64,000 bases of DNA from Pseudothioclava sp033100795 (GTDB taxonomy: Bacteria; Pseudomonadota; Alphaproteobacteria; Rhodobacterales; Rhodobacteraceae): contig NZ_JAWLVI010000001.1 in the NCBI RefSeq assembly GCF_033100795.1, forward strand, positions 124,001 to 188,000, in the 5' to 3' direction. Below are positions 8,611 to 17,674 of this stretch, in pieces. Numbering within the stretch: position 1 is the first letter of the stretch; the number at the start of each line of letters is the position of its first letter. The position numbers were made by a program, and so were the translations under genes. The notes under the pieces were generated by a model. It was not told where the DNA came from. It made no database searches and worked only from the letters and a program-made list of their open reading frames with translations.

Positions 8611-9534
8611 GTGGCGGGAATGTCGAGCAGGGCATCCCATCGCGTGGCGGTATTGATGGGCGGACCTTCGGCTGAGCGCGAAGTGTCGCTCTCTTCGGGG
8701 CGTGAATGCGCCGAGGCGCTGCGGGTGGCGGGTTTTCAGGTGATCGAGGTCGATGCTGGCCCCGATCTTGCGCGTGTTCTGGATGATCTGAAGCCGGATT
8801 GTGTGTTCAATGCCCTGCACGGGCGTTGGGGCGAGGATGGCTGCGTTCAGGGCATTCTGGAGTGGCTGCATATTCCCTATACCCATTCGGGCGTTCTGGC
8901 CTCGGCTCTGGCGATGGATAAAACCCGCTCCAAGGCGGCTTACCGCGAGGCGGGGCTGCCCTTTGTCGAAAGCGTGATTGCCGCTAAGGCCGATGTGATG
9001 GCGGGCCATGTGATGCCCGCGCCCTATGTCGTCAAACCGAATAACGAAGGCTCGTCGGTGGGTGTTTATCTGGTGATGGACGGGGCCAATCGCCCGCCGC
9101 AGCTTTCCGACGCGATGCCCGAGATGGTCATGGTCGAAACCTATGCGCCGGGGCGCGAGCTGACGACCGCCGTGATGGGGGATCGTGCGCTGTGCGTGAC
9201 CGAGATCATCACCTCGGGCTGGTATGACTATGACGCGAAATACAAAGAGGGCGGCTCGCGCCATGTGCTGCCCGCCGATCTGCCCGCCGAGATCACCGAA
9301 GCCTGCCTTGATTACGCGGTTCGCGCGCACCATGCACTTGGCTGTCGTGGCATGTCGCGCACCGATTTCCGCTGGGACGAGACGCGCGGGATTGACGGGT
9401 TGATCCTGCTGGAGACGAATACGCAACCGGGCATGACGCCCACCTCGCTGGCGCCCGAACAGGCGGCGCATGTCGGGATCGGCTTCCCCGAGCTGGTCGC
9501 GTGGATGGTGGAGGATGCCTCGTGCAACAGGTGA
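8611..9534 (+). CDS. ddl: D-alanine--D-alanine ligase
   Basis: ATP-grasp ligase that makes D-Ala-D-Ala for the stem peptide. The protein is 307 aa from the GTG at 8611 (GAGGCG upstream); an ATG at 8620 is a possible alternative. Motifs seen are GGPSAEREVSLSSG at the N-terminus, KPNNEGSSVGV near residue 145 and the metal-binding end LLETNTQPGMTPTSL. The stop TGA at 9532-9534 lies inside the 5' end of ftsQ. Confidence 0.95.
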   Translation: MAGMSSRASHRVAVLMGGPSAEREVSLSSGRECAEALRVAGFQVIEVDAGPDLARVLDDLKPDCVFNALHGRWGEDGCVQGILEWLHIPYTHSGVLASALAMDKTRSKAAYREAGLPFVESVIAAKADVMAGHVMPAPYVVKPNNEGSSVGVYLVMDGANRPPQLSDAMPEMVMVETYAPGRELTTAVMGDRALCVTEIITSGWYDYDAKYKEGGSRHVLPADLPAEITEACLDYAVRAHHALGCRGMSRTDFRWDETRGIDGLILLETNTQPGMTPTSLAPEQAAHVGIGFPELVAWMVEDASCNR

Positions 9535-10682
9535 ACCCGCCCTATATCCCCAAGCGCGCGGCCGCTGTGGAACCCGCCCAGACCGAGGCGAACCGTCCGA
9601 CGCAGGATCATCTGGCGGGCCAAAAGGTCCGCTACGCCCATTCTCATCCGCAGATGCAGCCGCGCGCGGTGCATCATGTCGGCTATGTCGGCGCGAAACC
9701 TGCGCCCGCTTTGCGCGCCGAGCCGTCGATGCACCCGCATCCGCAGCGTCCGGTTCACCCCGAAAAATCCGCCAATCCGCACCGTCCCGCCTTCGCGCCC
9801 GAGCCTTCGCGCATCGCCGCCACGCGCCGCGATCCGGCGCCTTCGCGTCTGGCCTACCGGATGCAGCGCCTCTGGCTGACGCCGGTCGTGCGCTCGCTCA
9901 CGCGCATTGGCCTTCCGGTCTTTGCGGTGGTGCTGGGGCTTGGAGCGTGGCTTGGCGATGATACCCGCCGCGCCGATCTGATCGGCGGGTTCGAGAGCCT
10001 GCGTGACCGCGTTGAACACCAGCCCGCCTTCATGGTGTCGCTGCTGAAAATCGAGGGCGCCTCGCCCGAGGTGGACGCCGCGATCCGCATGATGGTGCCT
10101 GCCGACCTTCCGGCTTCGTCTTTCGATCTGGACCTGAATGACTATCGCCGCGAAATCCGCCGCCTTGATGCGGTGGCGGATGCGCGTCTTGTGATCAATG
10201 GCGATACGCTTGAGGTCGCCGTGACGGAGCGTCAGCCCGTCGTGCTCTGGCGCACCTGGTCGGGGCTTGAGATGCTGGACGAAACCGGCCACCGCGTTGC
10301 TAATATCGTCTCGCGCGATGTGCGCGCGGACTTGCCGCTTGTGACGGGCGAGGGCGCCGACCGCGCCGTGCCCGAGGCGATGGCGATCCTGCGCGCCTCC
10401 GGCCCGATCCTGCCGCGCATCCGCGGGCTGGAGCGTGTGGGCGAGCGTCGCTGGGACATCGTGCTTGACCGCGACCAGCGCCTGATGCTGCCCGAAGAAA
10501 CCCCCGTGCGTGCCCTCGACCGCATCCTTGCGCTCGATAAGGCCGAAGATTTGTTGTCTCGCGATTTCACCCATCTTGACCTGCGCAACTCCGAGCGCCC
10601 GACAATCCGTCTCTCGCAGCATTCGCTGGACGAGTTCCACGGGCTTGCCGCGCGTCTCACCCAAACCAAGGCTGGCCAATGA
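9522..10682 (+). CDS. ftsQ: FtsQ, divisome scaffold protein
   Basis: Bitopic membrane protein linking early and late divisome parts. From the GTG at 9522 (GGAGG 7 nt upstream) it is 386 aa. A GTG at 9531 that overlaps the ddl stop as GTGA is an alternative. A long Pro/His-rich cytoplasmic region (about residues 1-120) precedes one membrane helix (about 125-145). A POTRA domain follows (PAFMVSLLKIEG...) and then the FtsQ beta domain with ERQPVVLW. The long N-terminal tail is common in alphaproteobacteria. Confidence 0.93.
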   Translation: MQQVNPPYIPKRAAAVEPAQTEANRPTQDHLAGQKVRYAHSHPQMQPRAVHHVGYVGAKPAPALRAEPSMHPHPQRPVHPEKSANPHRPAFAPEPSRIAATRRDPAPSRLAYRMQRLWLTPVVRSLTRIGLPVFAVVLGLGAWLGDDTRRADLIGGFESLRDRVEHQPAFMVSLLKIEGASPEVDAAIRMMVPADLPASSFDLDLNDYRREIRRLDAVADARLVINGDTLEVAVTERQPVVLWRTWSGLEMLDETGHRVANIVSRDVRADLPLVTGEGADRAVPEAMAILRASGPILPRIRGLERVGERRWDIVLDRDQRLMLPEETPVRALDRILALDKAEDLLSRDFTHLDLRNSERPTIRLSQHSLDEFHGLAARLTQTKAGQ

Positions 10683-12016
10683 CCGATCTTTACGAAACCC
10701 AACGTGCGATGCGCGCGATGCGCAAGGCGGCGATGCAGCGCGGTGTGATCGCGCTTCTGGATATTGGCACCTTCAAGATTGCCTGTCTGGTGCTGCGGTT
10801 CGATGGCTCGGACGAGGGCTTGCGCGATGCCGAAAGCCTTGGGCCGCTGGCGGGGCAGGCGTCGGTTCGGGTGATCGGGGCGGCGACGACGCGCTCGCGC
10901 GGGGTGCGCTTTGGCGAGATCGACGCGATGGCCGAGACCGAGCGTGCCATCCGCACCGCCGTTCAGGCCGCGCAGAAAATGGCCAATACCCGTGTGGATC
11001 ATGTGATCGCCTGTTTCTCGGGGGCAAGCCCGCGCTCTTACGGTCTGGCGGGCGAGGTCGAGATCGGCGGCGCGCATGTCACCGAAGCCGATGTGGGCCG
11101 CGTTCTGGCCGCCTGCGACATGCCAAATATCGGGGCAGGACGCGAGGTTCTGCACGCGCAGCCGGTGAATTTCGCCATCGACCACCGCACCGGCCTTGCC
11201 GATCCGCGCGGTCATGTGGGCGAGCGTCTGGCTGCCGATATGCATATGCTGACGGTCGATGATGCCGCGATCCAGAACCTGATCTATTGCATCCGGCGCT
11301 GTGATCTTGAGCTGGCGGGGATTGCCAGCTCGGCCTATGTCGCGGGGATTTCCTCGCTGGTCGAGGACGAGCAGGAACTTGGCTCGGCCTGTGTCGATAT
11401 GGGGGGCGGCGCGACGGGCGTGTCGATCTTTATGAAAAAGCACATGATTTTTGCCGATGCGGTGCGCCTTGGCGGCGATCATGTCACCCGCGACATCGCG
11501 GCGGGGCTTCAGGTGCCGGTGACCGTGGCCGAACGGATCAAGACCTTCCACGGTGGCGTTCATGCAACCGGCATGGATGACCGCGAGATGATCGAGCTGG
11601 AGGGGGACTCGGGCGACTGGGAGAAAGACCGCCGTCAGGTCTCGCGCACCGAGCTGATCGGCATCATGCGCCCGCGTGTCGAAGAGATACTTGAAGAGGT
11701 GCGCGCCATTCTGGACGCGGCCGGGTTCGAGCATCTTCCCGCGCAGCAGATCGTGCTGACCGGTGGCGCAAGCCTGATCCCCGGCCTTGACGGGCTGGCG
11801 GCGCGGATACTGGGGCAGAATGTGCGTCTTGGGCGTCCGCTTCGGGTGCAGGGTCTGCCGCAAGCCGCGACGGGGGCGGGTTTTTCGGCGGTGGTCGGGC
11901 TGGCCTGTTTCGCGGCGCGCCCGCAAGACGAATGGTGGGATTTCGAAGTGCCTCAGGACCGGCTTGGAGGGCGTTCGTTCAAGCGCGCGATCCGCTGGTT
12001 CAGGGAAAATTGGTAA
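10679..12016 (+). CDS. ftsA: FtsA, actin-like divisome protein
   Basis: Actin-fold ATPase that tethers FtsZ filaments to the membrane. The 445-aa protein shows the phosphate-1 motif LLDIGTFKIACLV near residue 23, the phosphate-2 motif VDMGGGATGVSIF near 240 and the adenosine motif VLTGGASLIPGL near 360. It ends in an amphipathic tail (RSFKRAIRWFRENW) that matches the known membrane-targeting helix. The start overlaps the ftsQ stop as ATGA (10679-10682). Confidence 0.96.
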   Translation: MTDLYETQRAMRAMRKAAMQRGVIALLDIGTFKIACLVLRFDGSDEGLRDAESLGPLAGQASVRVIGAATTRSRGVRFGEIDAMAETERAIRTAVQAAQKMANTRVDHVIACFSGASPRSYGLAGEVEIGGAHVTEADVGRVLAACDMPNIGAGREVLHAQPVNFAIDHRTGLADPRGHVGERLAADMHMLTVDDAAIQNLIYCIRRCDLELAGIASSAYVAGISSLVEDEQELGSACVDMGGGATGVSIFMKKHMIFADAVRLGGDHVTRDIAAGLQVPVTVAERIKTFHGGVHATGMDDREMIELEGDSGDWEKDRRQVSRTELIGIMRPRVEEILEEVRAILDAAGFEHLPAQQIVLTGGASLIPGLDGLAARILGQNVRLGRPLRVQGLPQAATGAGFSAVVGLACFAARPQDEWWDFEVPQDRLGGRSFKRAIRWFRENW

Positions 12017-12038
12017 GACAGGCTGTCTCAACTGCCTG

Positions 12039-12067
12039 AGTTATTGCGGGTCAGGCCCGCAATAACT
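12039..12067 (+). repeat. perfect 12-bp inverted repeat between ftsA and ftsZ
   Basis: The arms 12039-12050 and 12056-12067 are exactly complementary around a 5-nt loop. No T-run follows, so it may be an mRNA-stabilising or attenuating hairpin rather than a strong terminator. It lies 22 nt after ftsA and 168 nt before ftsZ and could decouple ftsZ levels from the upstream operon. Confidence 0.6.
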
Positions 12068-12234
12068 GGTTGCACGCGCGAAATACCGCTCATATTGGCG
12101 TGCTTAACGCCAGATTTTGTGTGCAGGCTGCGTTTTTTGGGTGACGCATCCGATGAATCTGCTAAAATCGGTCTAATTTTCGGGGATTTCCGGTCGGGAC
12201 AGGCCGGGCAAACAACAACATACAGGCGGAACCA

Positions 12235-13839
12235 ATGACCTTGAACCTCATGATGTCGGAGCACCAGGACCTCAAGCCTCGGATCACCGTATTCGGTGTC
12301 GGTGGCGCAGGGGGTAACGCGGTCAATAACATGATCGAGCAAGCGCTTGAGGGGGTCGAATTCGTCGTTGCGAATACCGACGCTCAGGCGCTTCAGCAGT
12401 CGAAGTCGCAGGCGCGTGTCCAGATGGGCATCCAGGTGACCGAAGGTCTGGGCGCGGGCGCGCGTCCGGCTGTCGGCGCGGCAGCAGCCGAGGAAAGCAT
12501 CGAAACCATCGTCGATCATCTGGCGGGCGCGCATATGTGCTTTATCACCGCTGGCATGGGCGGCGGCACCGGCACCGGCGCGGCCCCGATCATCGCGCAG
12601 GCCGCGCGTGAATTGGGCGTGCTGACCGTTGGTGTGGTGACCAAGCCCTTCCAGTTCGAAGGCGCCAAGCGTATGCGTCAGGCCGAAGAGGGGATCGAAG
12701 CCCTCCAGAAGGTCGTCGACACGCTGATCATCATCCCTAACCAGAACCTGTTCCGTCTGGCGAGCGAAAAGACCACCTTCACCGAAGCCTTCGCGATGGC
12801 CGATGACGTGCTCTATCAGGGCGTCAAGGGAGTGACCGATCTGATGGTCCGTCCGGGTCTGATCAACCTCGACTTCGCGGACGTGCGCGCCGTGATGGAC
12901 GAGATGGGCAAGGCAATGATGGGCACCGGCGAGGCCGAGGGCGACGATCGCGCCATTCAGGCTGCCGAGAAGGCCATCGCCAACCCGCTGCTGGACGAGA
13001 TCTCGCTCAAGGGTGCGAAGGGCGTTCTGATCAATATCACCGGCGGCTACGATCTGACCCTGTTCGAACTGGACGAAGCCGCGAACCGTATCCGCGAAGA
13101 GGTGGATCCGGACGCGAATATCATCGTCGGTTCGACCCTCGACCCCGATCTGGGTGGCTCGATGCGCGTGTCGGTCGTGGCGACGGGCATTGATGCCTCG
13201 ATCCAGGTTGCCGAAACCCCTGTGCCGCGCCGTTCGCTGGCCGAGCCGTTGAAGCCGGCAGAGCAAGTCGTGATCGAGCCGGCTCCGGCGCCCGTCGCGC
13301 AACCCGTTGCCGCCGAAGCCAAGCCCGCGCTGACCGTGACCAGCGCACAGCCGGTTCAGGCACCTGTCGCGCCGACGCTTTTTGACGCGCCCGCGCCGCA
13401 ACCGGCTCCGGCAGCGCATGACGATATGCCGCCGCCCGCCTACCAGCCGCGCGCCGAGGCGCCCAGCCTTCATGTCGACGAAGACCCTTCGGCCTATGTC
13501 GCGCCGCGTCCGCGTGCACCTGGCACGCCGACGCCCGAAGCTCTGGCCCGTTTGCAGGCGGCTGTCAGCAAGCAGCCGTCCGCCGCACCGATGGCACAGC
13601 GCCCGATGGCAGCTCCGGCCCGTCCGGCAGCACCTGCTCCGGCGCCGCAGGCCGAGCGCCCGCGCTTTGGCATCAACTCGCTGATCAACCGGATGACCGG
13701 CCACGGCCCCGAGCAAGGCGGTCCGGCGACCGCGCGCCAACACCAGCCCGCGCCGCAGCAGGCCAGCTATGAGGACGAGGATGCTGCCGCCGACGACCGC
13801 ATCGAAATCCCGGCTTTCCTGCGTCGTCAGGCAAATTAA
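12235..13839 (+). CDS. ftsZ: FtsZ, tubulin-like cell division GTPase
   Basis: Forms the cytokinetic ring. The 534-aa protein has the N-terminal GVGGAGGNAVNNM, the tubulin signature GGGTGTGAAP near residue 108 and the T7 loop NLDFADVRAV near 210. A long Ala/Pro-rich linker (about 330-515) is followed by the conserved C-terminal peptide EIPAFLRRQA that binds FtsA and other partners. The extended linker is usual in alphaproteobacteria. The 218-bp upstream gap probably holds its own promoter. TTAA-N7-TTTT at 12104-12118 is a weak half-match to a CtrA box, and I do not claim it. Confidence 0.98.
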   Translation: MTLNLMMSEHQDLKPRITVFGVGGAGGNAVNNMIEQALEGVEFVVANTDAQALQQSKSQARVQMGIQVTEGLGAGARPAVGAAAAEESIETIVDHLAGAHMCFITAGMGGGTGTGAAPIIAQAARELGVLTVGVVTKPFQFEGAKRMRQAEEGIEALQKVVDTLIIIPNQNLFRLASEKTTFTEAFAMADDVLYQGVKGVTDLMVRPGLINLDFADVRAVMDEMGKAMMGTGEAEGDDRAIQAAEKAIANPLLDEISLKGAKGVLINITGGYDLTLFELDEAANRIREEVDPDANIIVGSTLDPDLGGSMRVSVVATGIDASIQVAETPVPRRSLAEPLKPAEQVVIEPAPAPVAQPVAAEAKPALTVTSAQPVQAPVAPTLFDAPAPQPAPAAHDDMPPPAYQPRAEAPSLHVDEDPSAYVAPRPRAPGTPTPEALARLQAAVSKQPSAAPMAQRPMAAPARPAAPAPAPQAERPRFGINSLINRMTGHGPEQGGPATARQHQPAPQQASYEDEDAAADDRIEIPAFLRRQAN

Positions 13840-13857
13840 GTCTTCACGAAATGATCG

Positions 13858-13886
13858 AAAAGGGCTGGCCTTGGCTGGCCCTTTTT
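13858..13886 (+). terminator. rho-independent terminator after ftsZ
   Basis: An 8-bp stem (13858-13865 with 13878-13885) with additional GC pairing possible inside the loop, ending in TTTTT. It lies 18 nt after the ftsZ stop. Confidence 0.85.
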
Positions 13887-14075
13887 GTATTTAAAACAAT
13901 TGGTTGATTGCATCTAGGCAGGGTTCTGCCAGTTTGTGTTTCTATTGTTTCAGTCCGTTACAAAGAGTGAATTGTATCCCGCGCCCCCTCTGACTAAGTG
14001 AAGCTGCGGGAAAGCCCAAGGTTCTTTGGCTGCCCGCATGATTGCCCCGCCAGGGGTGCCAGAACCGAGGCTCAG

Positions 14076-14996
14076 GTGCAGACAACCATTGATACATCGG
14101 CGGAGTTTGTTGGCGTTGGCCTGCATTCCGGTCTGCCTGCGCGGATGGTGGTGAAACCGGCCAAGGTCGGCTTTGGCATCGTGTTCCGACGCACCGATGT
14201 TGCGGGCGTCGCGACGGATATTCCCGCGATCTGGGACCATGTTGTGCCCTCGAAGCTCTGCACGCTGATCCAGAATGCGGATGGCGTTTCGGTTTCCACC
14301 ATTGAACATATCATGGCCGCTCTGGTCGGCTGCGGCGTGCATAACGCCCTGATCGAGATCGACGGCCCCGAAGTTCCGATCCTTGATGGCTCGTCGGCGG
14401 AGTTCGTGACGGGGCTGCGCGCGGCTGGCCTGCGCGAGCTTGACGCGCCGGTGCGCGCGATCCGGGTTCTCAAGCCGGTCGAAGTGTCGGAAGGCGAGGC
14501 TGTGGCGCGGCTTGAACCGGCTGCTGGCCTTGAGATCGATTTCAGCATTGATTTTGTCGATCAGGCGATCGGCAAGCAGGCAAAGCGTCTTTCGATGGCG
14601 AATGGCGCCTTTGTGCGCGAGTTGATGGATTGCCGCACCTTCTGCCGTCAGGCGGATGTCAATCTCATGCGCGAGCACGGGCTGGCGCTTGGTGGCACCT
14701 ATGAAAATGCGGTCGTCTTTGATGGCGACAAGATCCTTAGCCCCGGTGGTCTGCGCCGCGCGGACGAACCTGTGCGCCACAAGATGCTGGATGCGCTTGG
14801 CGATCTGGCGCTGGCCGGAGCGCCCCTGCTGGCGCGCTACAAAGGCGCGCGCGCGGGTCACGCGCTGACCAATAAACTCTTGCGCGCGCTGTTTGCGGAC
14901 CCCGAGGCATGGGTTCTGGAAACCTGCACCGAGGGGCAGGCCTACACGCTTCCCGGCGCTGGTGTTTGCCGCACCGTGGCGCTGAACGCTCACTGA
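14076..14996 (+). CDS. lpxC: LpxC, UDP-3-O-acyl-N-acetylglucosamine deacetylase
   Basis: Zn enzyme for the committed step of lipid A synthesis. The GTG at 14076 gives a 306-aa protein starting VQTTIDTSAEF, the normal family start, with CGAGG just upstream. The longer in-frame extension to 13998 is atypical. Zn ligands are visible as STIEHIMAAL near residue 75 and HKMLDALGDLAL near 235. The VHNALIEIDGPE and PILDGSS motifs are also present. It lies in the usual ftsZ-lpxC order behind a terminator, so it probably has its own promoter in the AT-rich 13887-14075 gap. Confidence 0.96.
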   Translation: MQTTIDTSAEFVGVGLHSGLPARMVVKPAKVGFGIVFRRTDVAGVATDIPAIWDHVVPSKLCTLIQNADGVSVSTIEHIMAALVGCGVHNALIEIDGPEVPILDGSSAEFVTGLRAAGLRELDAPVRAIRVLKPVEVSEGEAVARLEPAAGLEIDFSIDFVDQAIGKQAKRLSMANGAFVRELMDCRTFCRQADVNLMREHGLALGGTYENAVVFDGDKILSPGGLRRADEPVRHKMLDALGDLALAGAPLLARYKGARAGHALTNKLLRALFADPEAWVLETCTEGQAYTLPGAGVCRTVALNAH

Positions 14997-15042
14997 TTTC
15001 CGCCAGAGGTGTTTGCGTCACCGGATAGGTGTGAAAGGCGTT

Positions 15043-15071
15043 TTGCCAGCGCGATTTTTCTGTGCTAGAGG
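15043..15071 (+). promoter_or_regulatory. candidate sigma70-like promoter for bamD
   Basis: TTGCCA at 15043-15048 and TAGAGG at 15066-15071 are separated by exactly 17 nt, upstream of bamD. The -10 element is weak (3 of 6), so this is only a candidate. Confidence 0.3.
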
Positions 15072-15153
15072 GATCATAGCCGTGCGTTAACCGCGCGCGA
15101 GGAACTGGACTTTCCGGCGTATTTTGCCGGACAAAACTTGGGAATGGGCAGGC

Positions 15154-16002
15154 ATGGCACTGGGCAGATCGCTGGCGACTCGGTTGGGAAGTCTGGTGCT
15201 GGTTTCGATGTTGGCGGCCTGCAGCGGCACTGACAGCAAGGAAATTCCGCTGGAGAATTTCACTGCCGAAGAGATTTACAAGCGTGGCGAATACGAGCTT
15301 GAGGTCGGTAACCCGCGCCGTCCCGTCAATGCGCTGCATTACTTTGCCGAGGTCGAGCGGCTTTATCCCTATTCCGAATGGGCCAAGCGCGCGCTGATCA
15401 TGCAGGCTTTCGCGCAGCACCGCTCCAAGGATTACGAGGCCGCGCGCGCCTCGGCGCAGCGCTTTATCGACACCTATCCGGGCGATGACGACGCGTCTTA
15501 TGCGAAATACCTGCTCGCGCTGTCCTATTACGACCAGATCGACGAGGTTGGTCGCGATCAGGGGCTGACCTTCCAGGCGCTTCAGGCGCTGCGCGAAGTG
15601 ATCGAGCAATATCCTGACAGCGATTATGCCCGCTCGTCCGTGCTGAAATTCGATCTGGCCTTCGATCACCTCGCCTCGAAAGAGATGGAAATCGGGCGCT
15701 ATTACCTCAAGCGCGGCCATTACACCGCTGCGATCAACCGCTTCCGCGTCGTGGTCGAGGATTTCCAGACCACGACCCACACGCCCGAGGCACTGATGCG
15801 CCTGACCGAAGCTTATCTCGCGCTTGGCATCACCGACGAGGCGCAGACGGCGGCGGCGATTCTGGGGCATAACTATCAATCCTCGCCCTTCTACGAGGAC
15901 GCGCATAATCTTCTGGTCAAGCGCGGCCTGACCGAAGAGGCCAAGGGCAATTCGTGGCTCTCGAAAATCTATCGCCAGGTCGTTCGGGGCGAATGGCTCT
16001 GA
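15154..16002 (+). CDS. bamD: BamD (ComL), outer-membrane assembly lipoprotein
   Basis: Essential lipoprotein of the BAM complex that inserts beta-barrels in the outer membrane. The 282-aa product begins with a lipoprotein signal ending LAAC (lipidated Cys near residue 25). It continues as tetratricopeptide repeats, for example the PVNALHYFAEVERLYPYS and YARSSVLKFDLA segments. ATG 15154 is chosen over a TTG at 15124 because it gives a normal-length signal peptide. recN follows 21 nt later, the usual alphaproteobacterial pairing. Confidence 0.93.
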   Translation: MALGRSLATRLGSLVLVSMLAACSGTDSKEIPLENFTAEEIYKRGEYELEVGNPRRPVNALHYFAEVERLYPYSEWAKRALIMQAFAQHRSKDYEAARASAQRFIDTYPGDDDASYAKYLLALSYYDQIDEVGRDQGLTFQALQALREVIEQYPDSDYARSSVLKFDLAFDHLASKEMEIGRYYLKRGHYTAAINRFRVVVEDFQTTTHTPEALMRLTEAYLALGITDEAQTAAAILGHNYQSSPFYEDAHNLLVKRGLTEEAKGNSWLSKIYRQVVRGEWL

Positions 16003-16023
16003 CCGGTCCCGACGGGGTCTGAC

Positions 16024-17673
16024 ATGCTGTGCAGTCTCGATATCCGTGACATGCTGATTATCGAGCGGCTTGAGCTTGATTTTCGCAACGGGCTGAATGT
16101 GCTGACCGGCGAGACCGGCGCGGGTAAATCCATCATGCTTGACTGTCTGGGCTTTGTGCTTGGCTGGCGCGGTCGGGCCGAACTGGTGCGCAAAGGTGCC
16201 GATCAGGGCGAGGTGACGGCGGTGTTTACGCTGCCTGCGGGGCATCCGGCCCATGCGGTTCTGGCCGAGGCGGGGCTGCCTGGCGGAGATGAACTGATCC
16301 TGCGCCGCGTGAATGCGCGCGATGGCCGCAAGACCGCCTTTATCAACGACCGCCGTGCGAGCGGAGAGGTGCTGCGCGCGCTTTCCGATACGCTGGTCGA
16401 ATTGCACGGCCAGCAGGATGACGGCGGGCTTTTGAACGAGCGCGGGCATCGCGCGATGCTGGATGCCTTCGCAGCGCATGATGACCTGCTGGCGGCGGTG
16501 CGTGGGGCGTGGAGTGCCAAATCGCGCGCCGCCAAAGCGCTGGCCGAGGCTGAGGCGCAACTTGCGGCCGTCAAGGGCGAAGAGGAGTTCCTGCGCCATG
16601 CCGTGGCCGAGCTGGACAAGCTGGACCCGGAACCCGGCGAAGAGGCAAAACTCGATGCCGAGCGCCGCCTGATGCAAGGTGCCGAGCGTATCCGCGCGGA
16701 CGTCGCGCGCGGGCTTCAGGCGCTTGGGATGGAAGGCGCCGAAGGGCTGATGCGCGAGGCTGACCGCTGGCTTCAAGGCGCCGCTGATAAGGCCGAAGGT
16801 CGTCTTGAGGCGCCCTTGGCCGCGCTGGAACGCGCGTTGATCGAACTGGGCGAGGCGGCGCAGGGGGTCGAGGAAACGCTCGATGCGCTGTCCTTCGATC
16901 CGCGCGCGCTGGAGGCTTGTGAAGAACGGCTGTTTGCCATTCGCGGGCTTGCGCGCAAGCACGGGGTTCTGGCCGATGATCTGGGCGGATTGGCCGCCGA
17001 TCTGCGCGCGCGTCTGGCGGCGCTGGATGCGGGCGAGGGGCGGATTGGCGATTTGCAGGCGGCGGTGAAGCAAGCGGATGCGGACTACAGCGCTGCCGCC
17101 AAGGCGCTGACTGCGGCGCGCCACGCATCGGCCAAGCGCCTTGATGCGGCGATGGCGGCAGAGCTTGCGCCGCTGAAACTGGAGCGCGCGGTGTTCGAGA
17201 CGCAGATCAGGGCGGGCGAGGCGGGGCCGGAAGGCTCGGACGCGGTGGCCTTTACGGTCGCGACCAACCCCGGCGCGCCTGCGGGGGCACTCAATAAGAT
17301 CGCCTCGGGCGGGGAATTGTCGCGCTTTTTGTTGGCGCTGAAAGTGGTTCTGTCCAAAGGCGCCGATGCGCTGGTGATGATTTTCGACGAGATCGACCGC
17401 GGCGTCGGCGGCGCAACGGCTGATGCGGTCGGGCGGCGTCTGGCCAAGCTGGCCGAGGGCGCGCAGGTTCTGGTTGTGACCCACAGCCCGCAGGTGGCTG
17501 CGCGCGGCGGGCACCATTTCCGCGTGCAAAAATCGGTTAGCGACGGGATGACGACCTCCGAGGTCGTGGCGCTAAGTGCCGATGAACGCCGTGATGAAAT
17601 CGCGCGGATGATCTCGGGTGCAGAAGTGACCGAGGCCGCCCGCGCAGCAGCGGACGACCTGCTGAAAGCCTGA
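16024..17673 (+). CDS. recN: RecN, SMC-like DNA repair ATPase
   Basis: Acts in recombinational repair of double-strand breaks. The 549-aa protein has the Walker A motif GETGAGKS near residue 35, LHGQQDDGGLLN near 130 and a long coiled-coil-rich middle (about 155-370). The ABC signature ASGGELSRF sits near 425, the Walker B VMIFDEID near 455 and VVTHSPQVAARG near 485. It is the last gene of the rightward block. The next gene is convergent and its stop is 1 nt away. Confidence 0.96.
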   Translation: MLCSLDIRDMLIIERLELDFRNGLNVLTGETGAGKSIMLDCLGFVLGWRGRAELVRKGADQGEVTAVFTLPAGHPAHAVLAEAGLPGGDELILRRVNARDGRKTAFINDRRASGEVLRALSDTLVELHGQQDDGGLLNERGHRAMLDAFAAHDDLLAAVRGAWSAKSRAAKALAEAEAQLAAVKGEEEFLRHAVAELDKLDPEPGEEAKLDAERRLMQGAERIRADVARGLQALGMEGAEGLMREADRWLQGAADKAEGRLEAPLAALERALIELGEAAQGVEETLDALSFDPRALEACEERLFAIRGLARKHGVLADDLGGLAADLRARLAALDAGEGRIGDLQAAVKQADADYSAAAKALTAARHASAKRLDAAMAAELAPLKLERAVFETQIRAGEAGPEGSDAVAFTVATNPGAPAGALNKIASGGELSRFLLALKVVLSKGADALVMIFDEIDRGVGGATADAVGRRLAKLAEGAQVLVVTHSPQVAARGGHHFRVQKSVSDGMTTSEVVALSADERRDEIARMISGAEVTEAARAAADDLLKA

Positions 17674-17674
17674 G

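Noticed and set aside
12104..12118. CtrA box upstream of ftsZ
   Set aside because: TTAA-N7-TTTT matches only one half-site; two mismatches in the other.
12044..12238. small + strand frame ending over the ftsZ start
   Set aside because: It needs a TTG inside the hairpin arm and has no ribosome site; overlap with ATGA is probably chance.
14737..17529. 930-aa open frame on the - strand
   Set aside because: It is the antisense of lpxC, bamD and recN with no protein-like motifs.
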